A stretch of 64,000 nt of DNA from an uncultured Pelagibacteraceae bacterium. Lineage in GTDB: Bacteria; Pseudomonadota; Alphaproteobacteria; Pelagibacterales; Pelagibacteraceae. How positions within the stretch are numbered: position 1 is the first letter of the stretch; the number at the start of each line of letters is the position of its first letter. Of this stretch, positions 48,738-57,197 are shown piece after piece. Below the pieces are notes generated by a model. The model was not told the origin of the DNA, ran no database searches, and saw nothing but the letters and a program-made list of their open reading frames with translations. Location of the stretch: contig CACIHO010000001.1 in NCBI GenBank assembly GCA_902586485.1, positions 155,774 through 219,773 on the forward strand, read 5' to 3'. The position numbers were made by a program, and so were the translations under genes.

Positions 48738-49957
48738 TAAAGATAAAATTTATTATCTTCGTTGACTGCTTTTTCTAATCTTATTAAAAAATCTGGTATA
48801 GCACTTTTAACTCTACTCCAAGTTGGTATAAATGGAGCATCCATAGGATTTAAATAAAAATCTTCTCCTGCTTTAATTATATTTTTAGAAAATAATTCTA
48901 CAGCCTTTTCTTCAGAATGAGAGTCAAATTTCAAACCATTCATTTCAGCATCGCCTCTATAAGCGTCAATTAAATCAAGTGCTGATCTATAATAAGTTGC
49001 TTTAAGTGATCTTAATTGCTCTCTACTAAACGAGTGACCTTGTGTAGCAAGTTTTTTAATAAAAGTTTTAATTATGTCAATGGACATTCTTGAAAGACCT
49101 TTTTTTTCATTATCAATAGATAAATCCTGATGTTTATGGTCATAAGTATCGGCTAAATCAACCTGACAAATATTTTGAGGAGAAAAGTTTCTTTGCATTT
49201 CCGACAAAATTCCAATTTCTATTCCCCAGTCTGATGAAATTCTTAATTCTGGTAGAATATTTCTTCTAAAAGAAAATTCTCCAGCTAGTGGATATTTAAA
49301 TGATTTCATAAAATCTAAATATTCACTTTTACCTATGGTTTTTTCTAAAGCGTTTAATAGTGGGAACACTAATAGCCTGGCTACTCTTCCATTCATTTTG
49401 TTATCTGCTACCCTAGGATAGTAACCTTTGCAAAATTCAAAATTGAACAATGGATTAACTACTGGATAAAATAATTTTGCTAACATTCTTCGATCATATG
49501 TTTTTATATCACAATCATGTAAAGCAACAGATCTTGCACTATTTCTTGCTATAGACATTCCTATGCAGTACCAAACATTTCTGCCTTTGCCTTTTTCATT
49601 CGGTGCTAATTCTTTTTTTTGTAATTCTTTATCTAATTTTTTTAAATTTGGACCATCGTTCCAAAGTATTGTGAATGGGGTTTCTAATTTTTCAAAAAAT
49701 GTCCATGCTTTTCTGGCTTGTTTTTCGTTAGCTTGATCTAGTCCTATTATTATGTGATGTAGATAATTAGTTTGAGCAATTTCAGAAACAATTTTTGGTA
49801 ATGCATCTCCATTTAACTCGCTATAAAGACAAGGCAATATAAGTTCCATTTTTCTCTCTTTTGAAAAACTTAAAAGCTCTTTTTCTATTTGCTTTGTTGA
49901 CTTTGTTCCAAAGTCATGAAGTGTTGAAATAATACCATTTTGCGAAAAATCACTCAT
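48737..49957 (-). CDS. gpgS: glucosyl-3-phosphoglycerate synthase-like (GT81)
   Basis: ELILPCLYSELNGDALPKIV; VALHDCDIKTYDRRML; PLAGEFSFRR. Confidence 0.8.
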   Translation of the reverse strand: MSDFSQNGIISTLHDFGTKSTKQIEKELLSFSKERKMELILPCLYSELNGDALPKIVSEIAQTNYLHHIIIGLDQANEKQARKAWTFFEKLETPFTILWNDGPNLKKLDKELQKKELAPNEKGKGRNVWYCIGMSIARNSARSVALHDCDIKTYDRRMLAKLFYPVVNPLFNFEFCKGYYPRVADNKMNGRVARLLVFPLLNALEKTIGKSEYLDFMKSFKYPLAGEFSFRRNILPELRISSDWGIEIGILSEMQRNFSPQNICQVDLADTYDHKHQDLSIDNEKKGLSRMSIDIIKTFIKKLATQGHSFSREQLRSLKATYYRSALDLIDAYRGDAEMNGLKFDSHSEEKAVELFSKNIIKAGEDFYLNPMDAPFIPTWSRVKSAIPDFLIRLEKAVNEDNKFYL

Positions 49958-49968
49958 AATTCATTCTA

Positions 49969-50772
49969 TTAATTTTCGTTTATTTTAACTAGAGCCATTT
50001 TAATCACATCTGCCCAGCCTTCAGGAGATGGTTTATTTGTTATTATTAAATTATTTATAGGAATTTCATCTAAAGTGAATTTGTCATTGAATACTAAGCA
50101 TGGAAAATCACTCTTTTTTAGCATGTCTAAATCATTGTAATTATCACCAACAGCTATTGTTTTTATATTTTTATTATTTTTTTTTAAAAATCTTACAAAT
50201 ATTTGAAGAGCCTTAGCTTTACTAACTCTATCAGTTAAATTAATAACTCTTCCTCCCTCTTGTAAATAAAGATCTTCATTTTTAATTATCTTAGATAATT
50301 CATTTCTTTGGTTTTTAGTTCCCTCAAATACAAATGGAATAGTGTATTTACGATTTAAAGCCATATTTAGTTTTTTATCTTCTAAACCAAAAACTAAACT
50401 TTGTTTTTTATTATTCATTTCATAAACCCATTTGCATTTATTTTGCAGGTTTGTTGGAACTATATTTTTAAAAATATTTAAAAGATCATCCTTTTCTCTG
50501 CTAAGAATTAATTCTTTAGGTAGATCTTCATTAAACAATTCTAAGCCATTAATAGCTGCTCCATTTTCTGAAATAAAAGGTAAATTTGATCCTAACTCAT
50601 AATTAAATTGTAAAATTTCTTTCTCAGTTTTACTAGTATTGGGTATTATAAAAATACCTTTTGATATTAGTTGTTTTAAATAGTCTTTTATTTCGTCAAA
50701 TCTAAACGTATCTCTATGAAGCAGAGAACCGTCTAAGTCAGTAAATATCAAAACTTTGATCGCTTTTTCCAT
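49969..50772 (-). CDS. HAD-IIB phosphatase, mannosyl/glucosyl-3-phosphoglycerate phosphatase-like
   Basis: LIFTDLDGSLLHRDTF; IAVGDNYNDLDMLKKSD; paired with gpgS. Confidence 0.8.
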   Translation of the reverse strand: MEKAIKVLIFTDLDGSLLHRDTFRFDEIKDYLKQLISKGIFIIPNTSKTEKEILQFNYELGSNLPFISENGAAINGLELFNEDLPKELILSREKDDLLNIFKNIVPTNLQNKCKWVYEMNNKKQSLVFGLEDKKLNMALNRKYTIPFVFEGTKNQRNELSKIIKNEDLYLQEGGRVINLTDRVSKAKALQIFVRFLKKNNKNIKTIAVGDNYNDLDMLKKSDFPCLVFNDKFTLDEIPINNLIITNKPSPEGWADVIKMALVKINEN

Positions 50773-50821
50773 AATTGATATTTATAAAATATTCTAATAA
50801 ATAACAATTTTACTAATTAAA

Positions 50822-50913
50822 CTTGTTCAATTATAAATATTAGCATAAATACTCATGAAATTCACAAATGCCCTCGTGGTGAAATTGGTAGACACAAAGG
50901 ACTTAAAATCCTT
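50822..50913 (+). repeat. direct repeat copy 2 (promoter region + 5' half of intact tRNA-Leu)
   Basis: See copy 1 at 48646..48737. Confidence 0.9.
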
Positions 50914-50955
50914 GCCGCTTGCGGAGTGCCAGTTCGAGTCTGGCCGAGGGCACCA
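50870..50955 (+). tRNA. tRNA-Leu(UAA)
   Basis: Full cloverleaf GCCCTCG...CGAGGGC-A-CCA; anticodon loop CTTAAAA; long variable arm. Confidence 0.96.
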
Positions 50956-50959
50956 CTAA

Positions 50960-51730
50960 ATGAACAAACTTCAAATTATTTCTGATAAAAATAGAAAATC
51001 TTTAAGAATCAAAAATTTATTATTAAAAAAAATAAAATCTAATAAGTTTAAAAAAAAAAATCTAATAATAGTAATTGGAGGCGATGGTTTTATGCTTCAA
51101 ACGCTTAAAAAAAACAAAAATTTTAATAAACAGTTTTATGGAATTAATTCAGGAAATTACGGTTTCCTTATGAATAAATTATCATCAAAAGATATTATTA
51201 AAAATCTTCAAAAAGCAAATATGGTTTCAATTTCTCCTTTAGAAATGATTGTCAAAAATAAGAATAATCAAATCAAAAAATCTATAGCAATAAATGAAGT
51301 TTCTGTATTAAGACAAAGTAGACAAGCTGCTTCACTATCAATTAAACAGGGATCAAGAATAATAATAAAAAAATTAGTTTCAGATGGAGTATTAGTTTCA
51401 ACACCGGCCGGAAGCACAGCTTACAATATGTCGGTCCATGGACCAATCTTAAGTCTACATTCAAAAAAATTATCAATTTCTCCTATTAGTGCTTTTAGAC
51501 CAAGAAGATGGAAGGGTAAAATAGTTAATGATAAAATTAAAATTATTATAACAAATCTAAATCCTTCAAAAAGACCAATAAGTGCAGTAGCAGATAATTT
51601 AGAAGTTAGAAATGCAAAATCTATAACTGTGAAAACTAATACTAAAATCAAATTTAATCTTCTGTATGACAAAAATAGAAGCTTGCAAAAAAAGATTAAA
51701 ATTGAACAAATAAGAAGAGAGACCAGTTAG
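50960..51730 (+). CDS. nadK: NAD kinase
   Basis: IVIGGDGFMLQTL; YGINSGNYGFLMN; VSTPAGSTAYNMSVHGPI. Confidence 0.9.
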   Translation: MNKLQIISDKNRKSLRIKNLLLKKIKSNKFKKKNLIIVIGGDGFMLQTLKKNKNFNKQFYGINSGNYGFLMNKLSSKDIIKNLQKANMVSISPLEMIVKNKNNQIKKSIAINEVSVLRQSRQAASLSIKQGSRIIIKKLVSDGVLVSTPAGSTAYNMSVHGPILSLHSKKLSISPISAFRPRRWKGKIVNDKIKIIITNLNPSKRPISAVADNLEVRNAKSITVKTNTKIKFNLLYDKNRSLQKKIKIEQIRRETS

Positions 51731-51733
51731 TAA

Positions 51734-51871
51734 ATGAAAAAAATTAATCCAGTAATTCTAGTAGTCATTATTTTAGTTGGAGGTTTTTGTGCATTTAAAA
51801 TTATGTCTTTTCTGGGTTGTTATGTTCGAATTGAAGATTTTGATGAATGTCGGAAATTAACTGTTTGGTAG
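51734..51871 (+). CDS. small membrane protein (45 aa), absent from supplied ORF track
   Basis: MKKINPVILVVIILVGGFCAFKIMSFLGCYVRIEDFDECRKLTVW. Confidence 0.4.
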   Translation: MKKINPVILVVIILVGGFCAFKIMSFLGCYVRIEDFDECRKLTVW

Positions 51872-51881
51872 CAAATAATGA

Positions 51882-51957
51882 TGGTGCCCCCGCACGGATT
51901 CGAACCGCGGACCTATTGATTACAAATCAATTGCTCTACCAGCTGAGCTACAAGGGC
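51882..51957 (-). tRNA. tRNA-Thr(UGU)
   Basis: Reverse complement GCCCTTGTAGCTCAGCTGGTAGAGCAATTGATTTGTAATCAATAGGTCCGCGGTTCGAATCCGTGCGGGGGCACCA. Confidence 0.95.
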
Positions 51958-51990
51958 ATGCGCAATAATTATTAATAATTTGTTAAATAA

Positions 51991-52734
51991 TCAACTCTTT
52001 TTTTTTATATAGCTAAGGTGATGAAACACAATTGCAGCGCTATTTGAGATATTTAAACTTTCAATATCTTCATTAATATTAATTTTAACAAAAAAATCTG
52101 CATATTTACCTGTGTGCTGTCTCATTCCGTATCCCTCTGATCCAAATAAAAGAATGTTATTTCCTTCCCATTTTATATCTGTGAAATCTTTTTTACCTTT
52201 TGTATCAAAACCATAAACCCAAAAATTTTTTTCTCTTAAATTTTTTAATGTAGAATTAATGTTGGATACTTGAAATATATTCACGTGTTCCATACATCCA
52301 CTTGCTGATTTATACATCAGCTTGCTATCTTTGGGAAAATGTCTTTCTTTAACTATTAGTCCATCAATATTAAATGATGCTGCACTTCTTATTAATGAAC
52401 CAATGTTTCTTGGATCTGTAACCTCATCGAGACACACAAATGTTAAATTATTTTTACCTTTAATAAATTGTTTAAGATCTGGTTGATCTAAATGCTCAAC
52501 TTCAGCAACATAGCCATTGTGCATTAATTGTTCTTTAGAAGAATATTTGTCTAATTCTTTTTTAGATTTAAAGTAAACTTTAACATCTTCTAAAATGTTT
52601 TTATTTGGGTTTTTTCTATGAATATTTTTTTTAGATTCTTCAGTCAAAAAAACTCTTAAAACCTTTCTTTTTGGGTTTCTAAGAGCTTCAATAACAGCGT
52701 GTTGACCAACGATGAAAAATGATGATTTATTCAT
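51991..52734 (-). CDS. rlmB: 23S rRNA (guanosine-2'-O)-methyltransferase RlmB / TrmH family
   Basis: FFIVGQHAVIEALRNPKRKV; CLDEVTDPRNIGSLIRSAASF; ILLFGSEGYGMRQ. Confidence 0.9.
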   Translation of the reverse strand: MNKSSFFIVGQHAVIEALRNPKRKVLRVFLTEESKKNIHRKNPNKNILEDVKVYFKSKKELDKYSSKEQLMHNGYVAEVEHLDQPDLKQFIKGKNNLTFVCLDEVTDPRNIGSLIRSAASFNIDGLIVKERHFPKDSKLMYKSASGCMEHVNIFQVSNINSTLKNLREKNFWVYGFDTKGKKDFTDIKWEGNNILLFGSEGYGMRQHTGKYADFFVKININEDIESLNISNSAAIVFHHLSYIKKKS

Positions 52735-52863
52735 AAATTATTTACTGTTTTATACGGTTTTTTTAATATTTTCCTATTAAATCACGTGTTGCATTTGCAT
52801 AAATAAAATATATAAAACGCATGTTATTTGAAGCTTTATTGAACAAGGGGACACTTCCCCAAA

Positions 52864-52949
52864 GGAGGGGTTCCAGAGCGGTCAAATGGGGCGGGCTGTA
52901 AACCCGTTGACTTCGGTCTTCGAAAGTTCGAATCTTTCCCCCTCCACCA
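52864..52949 (+). tRNA. tRNA-Tyr(GUA)
   Basis: Cloverleaf GGAGGGG...CCCCTCC-A-CCA; anticodon loop CTGTAAA. Confidence 0.95.
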
Positions 52950-52993
52950 TTTAATAAATTTTAGATAACATGGAGTGTTACTCTTGGGGTTGT

Positions 52994-53067
52994 GCGGGTG
53001 TAGTTCAATGGTAGAACGCTAGCCTTCCAAGCTGGATGTAAGGGTTCGATTCCCTTTACCCGCTCCA
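52994..53067 (+). tRNA. tRNA-Gly(UCC)
   Basis: GCGGGTGTAGTTCAATGG...TTCCAA...ACCCGCTCCA. Confidence 0.95.
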
Positions 53068-53114
53068 AGAAATTAAAATTAGAAGAAACAAAAAAAAACT
53101 GAGGTAGAAACGTA

Positions 53115-54305
53115 ATGTCAAAAGAAAAATTTGTAAGAAATAAACCCCACTGTAACATTGGGACTATTGGTCATGTCGACCATGGTAAAACAACTCTTAC
53201 TGCCGCAATTACAAATGTATTAGCACAAGCTGGCGGCGGAACTGCAGTTGCTTATGATCAGATTGATAAAGCACCTGAAGAAAAAGAGAGAGGTATAACA
53301 ATTTCAACAGCGCACGTAGAGTATGAGACTGAAAAAAGACACTATGCTCACGTAGACTGTCCTGGTCACGCTGACTATGTTAAAAACATGATCACTGGTG
53401 CCGCACAAATGGACGGAGCAATTTTAGTTGTTAACGCAGCTGATGGTCCAATGCCACAAACAAGAGAGCACATTCTTTTAGGAAGACAAGTTGGTATTCC
53501 TGCAATTGTTGTTTACTTAAATAAGGTGGACCAAGTTGATGATAAAGAAATGATTGAACTTGTTGAAGAAGAAATTAGAGAGCTTTTAACTTCATACAAA
53601 TACCCTGGTGATAAAACACCAATCGTTAAAGGTTCGGCTTTAGCAGCAGTTGAAGGTAGAGATGATGAAATTGGAAAAAATTCAATTTTAGAATTAATGA
53701 AAGCTGTTGATGAACATATTCCACAACCAGCTAGAGAAGTTGACAAACCATTCTTGATGCCAGTTGAGGACGTATTCTCAATTTCTGGTAGAGGAACTGT
53801 TGCAACTGGTAGAGTAGAGTCAGGTGTAATTAAAACTGGTGAAGAGGTTGAAATAGTTGGAATTAGAGAAACTAAAAAATCAGTTTGTACAGGAGTAGAG
53901 ATGTTTAGAAAACTTTTAGATTCTGGTGAAGCTGGTGATAACGTTGGAATTTTATTGAGAGGTATTGAAAGAACAGATATCGAAAGAGGTCAAGTTCTTT
54001 GTAAACCTGGTTCAATTACTCCACATACTAAATTTGAAGCTCAAGCATATGTACTTAAAAAAGATGAGGGTGGAAGACACACTCCTTTCTTTACTAAGTA
54101 TAGGCCACAGTTTTATTTTAGAACAACAGACGTTACAGGTGAAGTAGAATTACCAGCTGGTACAGAAATGGTTATGCCAGGTGATGATGCTAAATTCACT
54201 GTTAAACTAATTACACCAATCGCTATGGCAGAGAAATTAAACTTTGCAATAAGAGAAGGTGGAAGAACTGTTGGAGCAGGAGTAGTAACTAAAATTATAG
54301 AGTAA
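53115..54305 (+). CDS. tuf: elongation factor Tu
   Basis: [44 protein letters not shown]. Confidence 0.98.
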   Translation: MSKEKFVRNKPHCNIGTIGHVDHGKTTLTAAITNVLAQAGGGTAVAYDQIDKAPEEKERGITISTAHVEYETEKRHYAHVDCPGHADYVKNMITGAAQMDGAILVVNAADGPMPQTREHILLGRQVGIPAIVVYLNKVDQVDDKEMIELVEEEIRELLTSYKYPGDKTPIVKGSALAAVEGRDDEIGKNSILELMKAVDEHIPQPAREVDKPFLMPVEDVFSISGRGTVATGRVESGVIKTGEEVEIVGIRETKKSVCTGVEMFRKLLDSGEAGDNVGILLRGIERTDIERGQVLCKPGSITPHTKFEAQAYVLKKDEGGRHTPFFTKYRPQFYFRTTDVTGEVELPAGTEMVMPGDDAKFTVKLITPIAMAEKLNFAIREGGRTVGAGVVTKIIE

Positions 54306-54315
54306 CTCTATAAAT

Positions 54316-54391
54316 AGGAGTGTAGCTCAATTGGTAGAGCGCCGGTCTCCAAAACCGGAGGCTGAGGGTTCGAGTCCCTCCGCTCCTGCCA
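54316..54391 (+). tRNA. tRNA-Trp(CCA)
   Basis: AGGAGTGTAGCTCAATTGG...CTCCAAA...CGCTCCTGCCA. Confidence 0.95.
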
Positions 54392-54409
54392 ATTTGAGCC
54401 AAAAAAAAT

Positions 54410-54601
54410 ATGAGAAATCCGATTAAGTTTTTACAAGAAGTTAAACAAGAGGCTTTTAAGGTTACTTGGCCAACATGGAAAGAGACATTGCAAGGTGCTT
54501 TAATGGTATTTGTTATGGCGGTTGTTATGTCTTTATTTTTCCTTCTTTTAGATCAGGTTTTGAAATTTTTCTTAGAACTTTTACTTAAAGTGAGTATTTA
54601 A
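54410..54601 (+). CDS. secE: preprotein translocase subunit SecE
   Basis: FLQEVKQEAFKVTWPTWKETLQGALMVFVM. Confidence 0.93.
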   Translation: MRNPIKFLQEVKQEAFKVTWPTWKETLQGALMVFVMAVVMSLFFLLLDQVLKFFLELLLKVSI

Positions 54602-55131
54602 TGAAAAATTGGTATATAGTTCAATCTCATTCTAGTTTTGAAAATAAAGTTGCATCTTTAATCAAAGAAGAGGCCGATAAAGCAAAAATTGCTGATAAGT
54701 TTGAAGAGATCATTGTACCTACTCACGACGTTACTGAAGTTAAAAGAGGCAAAAGAATTCAAAGAAAAAAAAAGTACTTTCCTGGATATGTACTAATTAA
54801 AAGTGAGATGGATAACAATATTTATCACATGATTAAGAACATAAAGAGAGTGAGTGGTTTCTTGGGCACAAAAGGCATTCCTGTTCCAGTTTCAGATAAA
54901 GAGGTTGAGAAGATTTTAGGCCAAATTAAAGATGGTGTTGCTCAGCCAAAATCTGGCGTTGATTACAGTGTAGGTGAAAAAGTTCAGGTTGTAGACGGCC
55001 CATTTGCATCATTTACAGGAATGATTGAAGAAATTGATGAAGAAAAAGCTAGACTTAAGGTCTCAGTTTCTATATTTGGTCGTCCTACACCAGTAGATTT
55101 AGAATATAATCAGGTTGAGAAGGTAAGTTAA
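54601..55131 (+). CDS. nusG: transcription termination/antitermination protein NusG
   Basis: [42 protein letters not shown]. Confidence 0.97.
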   Translation: MKNWYIVQSHSSFENKVASLIKEEADKAKIADKFEEIIVPTHDVTEVKRGKRIQRKKKYFPGYVLIKSEMDNNIYHMIKNIKRVSGFLGTKGIPVPVSDKEVEKILGQIKDGVAQPKSGVDYSVGEKVQVVDGPFASFTGMIEEIDEEKARLKVSVSIFGRPTPVDLEYNQVEKVS

Positions 55132-55556
55132 TGGCAAAAGAAATTAGTGGGTTTATAAAATTACAAATTAAAGGTGGTCAAGCTAATCCAGCCCCACCAG
55201 TTGGACCTGCATTAGGTCAACGTGGTGTAAATATCATGGAGTTTTGTAAAGCCTTTAATGATAAAACTAAGTCAATGGCAGGTAAGCCTGTTCCAGTAGA
55301 AATTACAGTATATAAAGATAAAAAATTTGATTTTAAAATTAAATCACCTCCAGCGTCATTCTATATTAAAGAGGCAGTGAAACTAAAAGGTGGTTCAAAA
55401 GAACCTGGAAGAAATATTGTTGCTTCAATAACTAAAAAACAATTAGAGAGCATAGCAAAAGAAAAAATGAGTGATTTAAATGCGCACGATATTGAAGAAG
55501 CTATTAAAATTATTGCGGGATCAGCTAGATCGATGGGTATAGAGGTAAAAGAATAA
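55131..55556 (+). CDS. rplK: 50S ribosomal protein L11
   Basis: [35 protein letters not shown]. Confidence 0.98.
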   Translation: MAKEISGFIKLQIKGGQANPAPPVGPALGQRGVNIMEFCKAFNDKTKSMAGKPVPVEITVYKDKKFDFKIKSPPASFYIKEAVKLKGGSKEPGRNIVASITKKQLESIAKEKMSDLNAHDIEEAIKIIAGSARSMGIEVKE

Positions 55557-56245
55557 TGGCATCTAAAAGATATAAGAAATTACCTGAAAAGACAAAAGAC
55601 TTGAACGCAGAGTCTATAGAAAAGTTATTACCTGAACTTAAGAAAAATTGTACAAGCAAATTTGATGAGTCTTTAGATTTGAGTTTTCAAATAAATCATA
55701 AGCAAAAGAAAAGTGAAGTTAATATTAGAACAGTAGTTAATTTACCTGGTGGAACAGGAAAGAAAGTAAAAGTTGCTGTGGTTTGTGAGGATAATAAAGC
55801 AAAAGACGCAAAAGATGCTGGTGCAGATATCGTAGGTAGTGATGACTTTGTAGAAAGAATTAAAGGTGGAGAATTAAATTTTGAAAAATTAATTTGTACA
55901 CCAGGAATGATGATTAAACTGTCTAAATTAGGAAAAGTTTTAGGACCAAAAGGTTTAATGCCAAATCCTAAACTTGGTTCAGTTTCTGAAAATATTAAAG
56001 AAGCTGTAACTAATGCTAAATCTGGTCAAGTAGAAATTAGAAATGATAAAGATGGAAATATTGGAGTTAGTATTGGTAAAAAATCTTTTAGTGATGATCA
56101 ATTACTAAAAAACTACAATGCAATTTTAGATGCTTTAGAGAAAGAAAAATCAAATAACACTTTAAAAGGTGACTTAATTAGGAGCGTGTTTGCTACATCA
56201 ACAATGGGTGTTTCATATAAAGTTAAATTAGGGAAATCTATATAG
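55556..56245 (+). CDS. rplA: 50S ribosomal protein L1
   Basis: GLMPNPKLGSVSENI; VEIRNDKDGNIGVSIGKKSF. Confidence 0.97.
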   Translation: MASKRYKKLPEKTKDLNAESIEKLLPELKKNCTSKFDESLDLSFQINHKQKKSEVNIRTVVNLPGGTGKKVKVAVVCEDNKAKDAKDAGADIVGSDDFVERIKGGELNFEKLICTPGMMIKLSKLGKVLGPKGLMPNPKLGSVSENIKEAVTNAKSGQVEIRNDKDGNIGVSIGKKSFSDDQLLKNYNAILDALEKEKSNNTLKGDLIRSVFATSTMGVSYKVKLGKSI

Positions 56246-56247
56246 TT

Positions 56248-56769
56248 ATGATGAACAAAGAACAAAAGAAAAATTATATTGAGGAAATGACTAGTAAGTT
56301 TGAAAACAGCAAAGCTGTTATGGTTACTCATTACCAAGGTTTAACTATGACACAATTAGACGAATTGAGAGCAAAAATGAGAGAACATGGAATAATTTTC
56401 AAAATAACAAAAAACAGAATCACAAAATTAGCTTTAGAAAAAACAAAGTGTAAAGATTTATCAAATTTATTTACTGGTCCTACAGCAGTCGCATTTGGAG
56501 AGGATGCTATAATGTCTGCAAGGATACTTTCAAAATTTGCAAAAGATAACGAAAACTTAAAATTAATTGGTGGAATAATGGATAATGAGGTCTTAGATAC
56601 GGCCGGAGTCCAAAATGTAGCAAGTTTACCTACATTAGATGAGGCAAGAGCCAATATTGTGGGTATTTTGAACGCTTCTGCATCTAAATTAATCAGTATT
56701 TTGCTTGCACATTCAGAAAAAATGAGTAGTTTGTCGGCAGAAAATTCTGAAACACAACCCAAAGAGTAA
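56248..56769 (+). CDS. rplJ: 50S ribosomal protein L10
   Basis: [27 protein letters not shown]; syntenic. Confidence 0.95.
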   Translation: MMNKEQKKNYIEEMTSKFENSKAVMVTHYQGLTMTQLDELRAKMREHGIIFKITKNRITKLALEKTKCKDLSNLFTGPTAVAFGEDAIMSARILSKFAKDNENLKLIGGIMDNEVLDTAGVQNVASLPTLDEARANIVGILNASASKLISILLAHSEKMSSLSAENSETQPKE

Positions 56770-56774
56770 TACAT

Positions 56775-57140
56775 ATGCCTGACCTAAACAAAATTATTGA
56801 GGATTTATCAAGTTTGACTGTTGCAGAGGCAGCTGAACTTTCAAAACAATTAGAAGAAAAATGGGGTGTAACTCCAATGGCAGCAGCAGCTCCAGCAGCA
56901 GCAGGTGGTGCGGCTCCAGCAGAAGATAAAGATGATTTTACAATCATGTTAGTTTCTGCAGGTGATAAAAAAATTAATGTTATCAAAGAAGTAAGAGCAG
57001 CTACTTCATTAGGTTTAAAAGAAGCTAAAGATCTTGTAGAAGGAGCACCAAAAGAAGTGAAATCTGGTGTAAATAAAAAAGATGCTGAGGAGATCAAAGC
57101 TAAGTTAGAAGCTGCTGGTGCTAAAGTAGAACTTAAGTAA
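56775..57140 (+). CDS. rplL: 50S ribosomal protein L7/L12
   Basis: Ala-rich hinge; [31 protein letters not shown]. Confidence 0.97.
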   Translation: MPDLNKIIEDLSSLTVAEAAELSKQLEEKWGVTPMAAAAPAAAGGAAPAEDKDDFTIMLVSAGDKKINVIKEVRAATSLGLKEAKDLVEGAPKEVKSGVNKKDAEEIKAKLEAAGAKVELK

Positions 57141-57158
57141 ATTAAATAGAAAGAATTC

Positions 57159-57187
57159 AAATACTGATTATTTTTTGATCAGTATTT
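57159..57187 (+). other. 10-bp hairpin in rplL-rpoB intergenic region
   Basis: AAATACTGAT-TATTTTTTG-ATCAGTATTT. Confidence 0.75.
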
Positions 57188-57197
57188 ATAAATATAG

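Noticed and set aside
48694-48780. tRNA-Leu(CAA) interrupted by a group I intron
   Set aside because: The break is at the 3' end of the anticodon stem, not in the anticodon loop. No 3' half with variable/T arm was found before the next complete tRNA, and the interval holds minus-strand protein genes.
52847-52865. GGGGA/TTCCCC mini-hairpin just before tRNA-Tyr
   Set aside because: Only about 5 bp; too short to support a separate element.
52961-53158. 65-aa minus-strand ORF containing ERVKGIEPLHPAWKASVLPLNYTRTTP
   Set aside because: This is the reverse translation of the tRNA-Gly gene, a familiar spurious-protein artefact.
56331-56774. 147-aa minus-strand ORF over rplJ
   Set aside because: Antisense to rplJ; shadow ORF.
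56693-57160. 155-aa minus-strand ORF over rplJ/rplL
   Set aside because: Its Ala-rich stretch mirrors the Ala-rich L7/L12 hinge read in reverse; no independent support.
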